Below are positions 9,358 to 13,567 of a stretch of DNA of 13,567 nt, piece by piece (position 1 is the first letter of the stretch; each line of letters opens with the position of its first letter). The translations under genes were made by a program, and so were the position numbers. Below the pieces are notes generated by a model. That model was not told the DNA's origin, ran no database searches, and saw nothing but the letters and a program-made list of their open reading frames with translations. Source of the stretch: Cylindrobasidium torrendii FP15055 ss-10 (taxonomy: Eukaryota > Basidiomycota > Agaricomycetes > Agaricales > Physalacriaceae); assembly GCA_000934385.1 (NCBI GenBank), contig KN880803.1, positions 1 to 13,567 on the forward strand, given 5' to 3'.

Positions 9358-10104
9358 CGCGCCGTAAGGAGTTGGTAAGCAGTCGATGATGTGGAAATCA
9401 ATTTCCTTGGCAGCGCTGCGGCCATCCTCCGACTTGCCCGCCCCTTCTCAATCGCCCGGAGCGGAAAGCTAGAACTTTGCTTGCTAGACGAGGTCGAAAA
9501 TCAATAAGGATGCGAGAGAGCAAGCAAAGCGCAGAGCGCCTCAGACTACAACAACGGTCCGCTTCGAAGCGCCGGCGCGATTGGACCTGCGCCGAAGCCC
9601 AAATTAGGCGCTCCTAAAGTTCGAGCCGTTTAAAGTCTAATTCCATCAATTAGAAGCGCGGACGCGGATCACGTCAGGCGCACCGCAATAATTCCTCCGG
9701 CGCTCAAATCTTTATTATGTAAATGGACTTTCGGTGGCAATGCGAGCGGATCCTGAGCAGGCCTCGACGCAGCGAAGAACAATTCGCCGCGCACGCTTAT
9801 GTTTACAGAAAGATTGGAAGGTTTAGCGCTTAGCTTTGGGCTCGAAAAGGAGAATAGGTAATTTGGAGGATGCCGGAGCGGGCTCAGGCCCAGGACTCGG
9901 CGGAGTGAAGGAATTGACAGGCAAAGTTGACTGAGATGCTGCGAAGCGCACCGGTAGATCCTGAGCCGGGATGCGATGCGCAGCGGAGGCAAGATCCTTA
10001 AGTCTGAATAACGCGTCGGGCTCTTACGTTGGGCGATGCTCGTCTGCTCTCCCGCACGCAAGTGATTGGTCTTGAAGATAACATTATCCAGTAGCTTTGC
10101 TGTC

Positions 10105-12428
10105 TTATACCGCATTGAAGGTATTATGGACTCTTCCTGAAGTATCCCAGGCGGAGAAGGTGGAGTGCATGTACAAGTCAAAGTCGGTCACCGTGTTATC
10201 TTCGGTGTAGTCCCTGCTGCGCTTAACCATCTTGCGAACTTCGGCGGTCAAGGGAACGTCTGCAGTCCGAAAGCACGAGCGGGAAACAATAACGTCTTGA
10301 TACAGGGCGTGCAGTTCGGAATTCTGCACCGCCTGGGATGGCCGCGATTGAGCAGCGAAGAATGACGAACTGCCTTATAGACGCACCTCCCTGTTAAGGT
10401 CGATGGGACCGCTACAGTCCCTGAATCGTAGCTGCAGCATAATTTAGCATAGTTTATACTGCTGCTGCAAAACACCTCGCCTGGATTGGCGGGCTTTCTG
10501 GCGCAATATACTTGCTGCCCGTAACGTATTGCAAGAAGCTCTGGGCGCGATACCCGGGCTTCCTGGCTTCTAGTTGGTATTCTTCGACGGCGTTGAGGGC
10601 TTGGTGAGAGTCGTGCTCAAGAGGGCCCTCGCGAGACACCCATCGCCAAAAGCAAAGCTGCCACTCGGACTGAAGCGTTCCCAAAGCCGCGCTCGCGTGG
10701 GCCACTGGCGTGAAGACAAGGACTTTGTGCAGGTCAAGGAAAGTCATCCGTCCCCCAGGGCAGAATTGTCTTATGAATCCAGGTAGCTGGGGTTGTTTTA
10801 CAACCTGAGAAAGGTTGCGTTAGACTGGGCAGCAGAGGCAGAGAAACACGCACGTCGAAGAGCCGAAGTTTCTGGCGGCTGTTCACGACGGGGTTGAAGG
10901 CTTCCTTAAAGGCCTTGACGGCGCCGTTACTGTCGTAGGCAGAGAAACTTTCGAGTGGAGGGCTGTAAAGAAGTACTTGACGATAAATATTGGAACGCGC
11001 CCTTTCTAAGATAGGCGCGGAGGTCAGCGACAGCGCTTGCTAGACCATTGTGAGCTTGGAGATCAACGTAGAAGCGGGGCTTACCTCGTCCAAATCAAGA
11101 TAGGTTTCAGCCAGGAAGACTACGGCTTGCCGATCAGGATGGGAGGGGTTTCGCAACGGGCCATGGCTCTCAACCAACTTCGGCCACGGACGAATGCGTT
11201 GCGCTAGATTGGGAACCACGCCGAGGACAAAATCAAAGTCCATTATGGCTTTGGCGCCAGCTATGGCTGCAAGAATAAAGCAGCCAGATATCTCCGGAGG
11301 GAAACCTTGTTGGCGGGTGAAGAAGACTCCCAGCAAGGTTCCTTGCGCTTGCAACTGGGCGCGCTTGCGAGGTCCTAGGCCTATGGAGTTCTTGGTTTCG
11401 AGAGTCTTGGCGCCCATCTCACTATCTGTCTCAACCCAGAAAGGAGTCTTCAGCGCCGCGTCCAACGAGGCTTGCATCAATCCCTTGGCCAAACCCGGAC
11501 CGGAGGTCATGTTCCTACAAGGCGGACACATACCAAATAAGCAACGGGACGCCTGATAGAGGTTGACCGCGTACATCATCCAGAAGTCGTGGTCGGAGAC
11601 ATAAATGCCCGCGATTGAAACTCGGAAATTCTCTGCGGTGGGTTCTATAGAGGTCCAAAATGGAAAGTCTGCAGGGGAACCGCCATTGACTACAGCCAGG
11701 AAGTTGAGAAAACATTCTGCACAGTCTTCCACAGCTACTGCTTGGCCTCCTGAGCGGCTCAGCGCGGTAAATCGAAGACCTCGCCCGTGATCACTACGAA
11801 GTGGTATGGCCCGCAGAAAGGCCATCATCCTGGGCCAAGCAAGGTCGGGATCAATTTCCATGCTGTCGAGATTGTTGGGTCGCGTATCTGAAGCGCGCGC
11901 GCCGGCGGACGGTCGAGCAGCGCCCATTAACCCCGACGCCTACCGGCACCTTAAGAGATTATTGCGCCTGTTTCTCAATTAAGACTTACCGATTCTTGGT
12001 TTTGACGAACTGTGCGAGCTTCTGCCGGCGTGAGACCTCCATGCAAAGGAAGGTTATGAGGAATTGAGGGAAAGCTAGGTCTCTCGCGCCGGTCTGGATG
12101 TAGATATCGCGCAGTCCGAGTTATAGTCTGGGGATGCTGCCCAGGCATCAGCGATGTATAAACCAACAGAGATGCGTTGCGGTACCAGGGAAGGTGCTGG
12201 CGACCTAGAACTTGGGGTTGTGGATGCGCTCGAGGAGGCGGATTGGCCCTGGCGGGATGGAGATTCATTCAAAGGGAAATCCCTGTCGTTTAGGTAGCGA
12301 TAATTCGCTCTGGGCGTCATGAGCTGAGTAGGTCAAGATCAGCGAATGGAAGGTAGTAAGTTTCTTTCACGCACGGCGTCGTTTCCATTAATCATCAAAA
12401 CATCATCATTGTCTTCCTCTTCGACCAT
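10105..12428 (-). CDS. HECT-like E3 ubiquitin ligase, eight exons (about 658 aa)
   Basis: Exons on the minus strand: 12428-12375, 12323-12186, 12127-11990, 11939-11085, 11039-10854, 10804-10476, 10431-10383, 10332-10105; introns 44-58 nt. The protein starts acidic (MVEEEDNDDV), then has a Ser/Pro-rich disordered region to about residue 130. The N-lobe-like part includes PPEISGCFILAAIAGAKAIM and DFDFVLGVVPNLAQRIRPWP; KAFKEAFNPV resembles the F-E-F region of HECT domains. The C-lobe shows WQLCFWRWV, FLQYVTGS (about 547-554) and SRSCFRTADVPL with the candidate thioester Cys603, about 50 residues after TGS as in HECT enzymes. HECT ligases accept ubiquitin on this Cys and pass it to a substrate. 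The usual His-Thr before Cys is Arg-Ser, and residues beyond the Cys run longer than typical. Exons 6-8 junctions (donor GTCTAT at 10382) are the weakest; a single longer intron 10475-10333 is possible. Confidence 0.62.
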
Positions 12429-12756
12429 GACGGATGAAATCAGCCCGGGGATCTTCCTATAGGAGACACGTAGCAGAGGGAACGTAGGCTAAGGCAGTGA
12501 GGAGTCAGCGAAAGAGATCGCTGAGGCAGTTGTTCGCGGTCGCTTGCCAGGGCCCTGGAGCTCAGCCTTTTTGCCTTTTTGGGACTATCTTTGATACGGC
12601 CGTTTCGGCCGGTCGCAGCGCTTGGAGCTTACGGTTGTCGACCTGCAAGAGGCTCTGGGAACAAAGGGCTTAGTTTTCTCACTGCTTTGGCGCGTGATTC
12701 GACTTGAGAGAAGCCACCACGTGACCGTCTAGGTTCTTGAGAGACTGCGTCCACTT
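12429..12756. promoter_or_regulatory. Divergent intergenic region before the right-end gene
   Basis: It separates the minus-strand HECT-like gene from the plus-strand right-end gene. It contains a CACGTG E-box (12718-12723) 34 bp before the right-hand ATG, a 12-bp palindrome CCAGGGCCCTGG (12547-12558), a hairpin CGGCCG-ttt-CGGCCG (12597-12611) and a doubled CCTTTTTG (about 12576-12591). Minus-strand sequence from 12428 to about 12460 stays open in frame with the HECT-like start after an acceptor-like CTATAG, so an additional 5' exon there is possible. Confidence 0.35.
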
Positions 12757-13567
12757 ATGCCACTCGAACCAGCCAGCGTAAGTCTAACGCTGCGGTTGGT
12801 AATTTCCTTGTTCAGCAATCTGCAGAATCGCCCCGCTCCTACCTACTATGCAAATGCCGTGGATCTCAACAGGGACTTTCTGGCCCGCTTGGAAGCCCAC
12901 TTCTTGGCTCGCTGGTGGGACTGTCAGCTGGTGATAGAAAACTGTTCCGTTTACAGCTCCATTCGCCGCGAACTACCTCGCGAGCCAGACAAACTTACTT
13001 CTGAGATTGAAAACAACGAGGCTCCGGTGAGTGCAATCCTTACGCTGCGACTCAAAATCAAATCGCTTTCAGTCCTGCGGTCCGCAATCCGTCGAAGGTC
13101 CAGATCCAGAAAGTATGACTGCGTACAACGAAAGGTTCCTACAAAGCATAGAGCGCCAGATTACCAAAAACCCATACGACCTCTCCGAGTTGCTTTCTCT
13201 GGCGGATGCCTACAGCCCGTACGCTGCATCCGCACATTTCAAGAGAAACTCGAATTCTTCTATGGGTTTAGCTGAAGACCACACGATTTCACCGTTGACA
13301 GCTGCTGCAACAGACGGAGACAAGAGGCGCAGGTCGACGCCGGCATCTGATACTGCGCCAACGCCCTGCGCAGAGCGCCAGACGTGCGCTTCGTTGTCGA
13401 CGTCTGCGCCGACCGCAGACGCTGGAGCAAGCGATCTAGAGACGTTGACGATATCTGATACTGCGTCGACATCCAACGCAGAGCGCCAGACTTGCACCTC
13501 GTTGTCTGCGCCGACTACAGGCGATGAAGAGGAGTGTCTAGAGGCGTCGCTGTTTGATACTGCGCCA
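12757..13567 (+). CDS. Unknown protein with degenerate tandem repeats, 5' part, runs off the window
   Basis: I do not recognise this gene. Proposed exons are 12757-12777, 12826-13026 and 13073 to the right end. Introns are 12778-12825 (GTAAGT...CTGCAG, 48 nt) and 13027-13072 (GTGAGT...TTTCAG, 46 nt), all phase 0. Without the second intron the frame stops at 13275; with it, 165 further codons are open to the edge. The first 75 residues hold a hydrophobic/aromatic segment (LEAHFLARWWDCQLVIENC). Next comes a helix-like FLQSIERQITKNPYDLSELL, then a Ser/Thr/Ala-rich region with KRRRS and repeating DTA-xx-AERQTC-SLS units. No signal peptide or clear membrane span is seen. The low-complexity tail suggests a disordered or surface-exposed region. 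It is divergent from the HECT-like gene. The start may lie further upstream if a 5' exon was missed. Confidence 0.5.
13346..13567 (+). repeat. In-frame minisatellite, units of 108 and 99 bp
   Basis: Units begin TCTGATACTGCG at 13346 and 13454 and TTTGATACTGCG at 13553; the third is cut by the window edge. Shared blocks are GCAGAGCGCCAGAC and TCTGCGCCGAC. Unit lengths differ by a multiple of three, so the frame is kept (36 and 33 residues). Confidence 0.8.

Larger units (their letters stand above)
9155..10104. other. Intergenic region between the dioxygenase and HECT-like genes
   Basis: This is the upstream region of the dioxygenase and the downstream region of the HECT-like gene. It holds a 14-bp AT palindrome, TATATTATAATATA (9307-9320), about 155 bp before the dioxygenase ATG and usable as a TATA element on either strand. 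It also holds a GC hairpin (9340-9357) and an AT inverted repeat, TCTAATT-ccatc-AATTAGA (9636-9654). A 170-codon minus frame (9669-10181) overlaps the HECT-like last exon out of frame and shows no domain, so I do not call it. Confidence 0.5.

Noticed and set aside
9669..10181. Open frame of 170 codons on the minus strand
   Set aside because: It overlaps the last exon of the HECT-like gene in another frame, has no recognisable motif, and phases do not link it to that gene.
11194..11790. Plus-strand open frames opposite the HECT-like exon 4
   Set aside because: Shadows of an 855-nt minus-strand exon with phase-consistent flanking introns.
1..13567. Search for KDZ-type transposase, terminal inverted repeats, tRNA or rRNA genes and CRISPR arrays
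   Set aside because: By eye, no transposase motifs, long matching ends, cloverleaf or regularly spaced repeats were found; the association with KDZ elements therefore rests on family knowledge only.

Overview
The window reads as nuclear DNA of a basidiomycete fungus, most likely a mushroom-forming agaricomycete. Genes only become continuous when very short introns (about 40-60 nt, mostly GT-AG, often with CTAAC/CTGAC/CTGAT-type branch sites) are removed. The protein families present (JmjC-like cupin, TET/JBP-type 2OG-Fe(II) dioxygenase, HECT-like ligase) are ones I know as repeatedly duplicated in Agaricomycetes. Bacterial features (operons, ribosome binding sites) are absent. All gene models here are hand-built from splice phases and have not been checked against RNA or databases.

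Layout from left to right. 1-2070: no gene I can defend; it holds a 15-base C run and a pyrimidine-rich, TATA-containing stretch. 2071-2556 (-): small two-exon gene of unknown function. 2557-2926: divergent intergenic region packed with perfect palindromes. 2927-5465 (+): eight-exon JmjC-like protein of about 728 aa with an intact Fe(II) triad but an apparent one-base frameshift (or an atypically long intron) near 4760. 5566-5952 (+): weak small gene. 6495-6743 (-): half of a PCF11-type CTD-interaction domain, probably a gene fragment. 7420-9154 (-): six-exon, 495-aa TET/JBP-like 2OG-Fe(II) dioxygenase with an N-terminal nuclear localisation signal and, apparently, one GC-AG intron. 10105-12428 (-): eight-exon HECT-like E3 ubiquitin ligase of about 658 aa. 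12757 to the right end (+): 5' part of a gene whose protein enters a degenerate 33-36 residue tandem repeat.

How the genes relate: a JmjC-like enzyme, a TET/JBP-like enzyme and a HECT-like ligase lie within 10 kb, together with a stray fragment of an RNA-polymerase-II tail reader. The first two belong to superfamilies that oxidise proteins or nucleic acids using Fe(II) and 2-oxoglutarate. TET/JBP genes of mushrooms are known to travel with KDZ DNA transposons, so this looks like an accessory, transposon-influenced neighbourhood. No transposase or terminal repeats are visible in the window, so mobility and any shared pathway are inference only.
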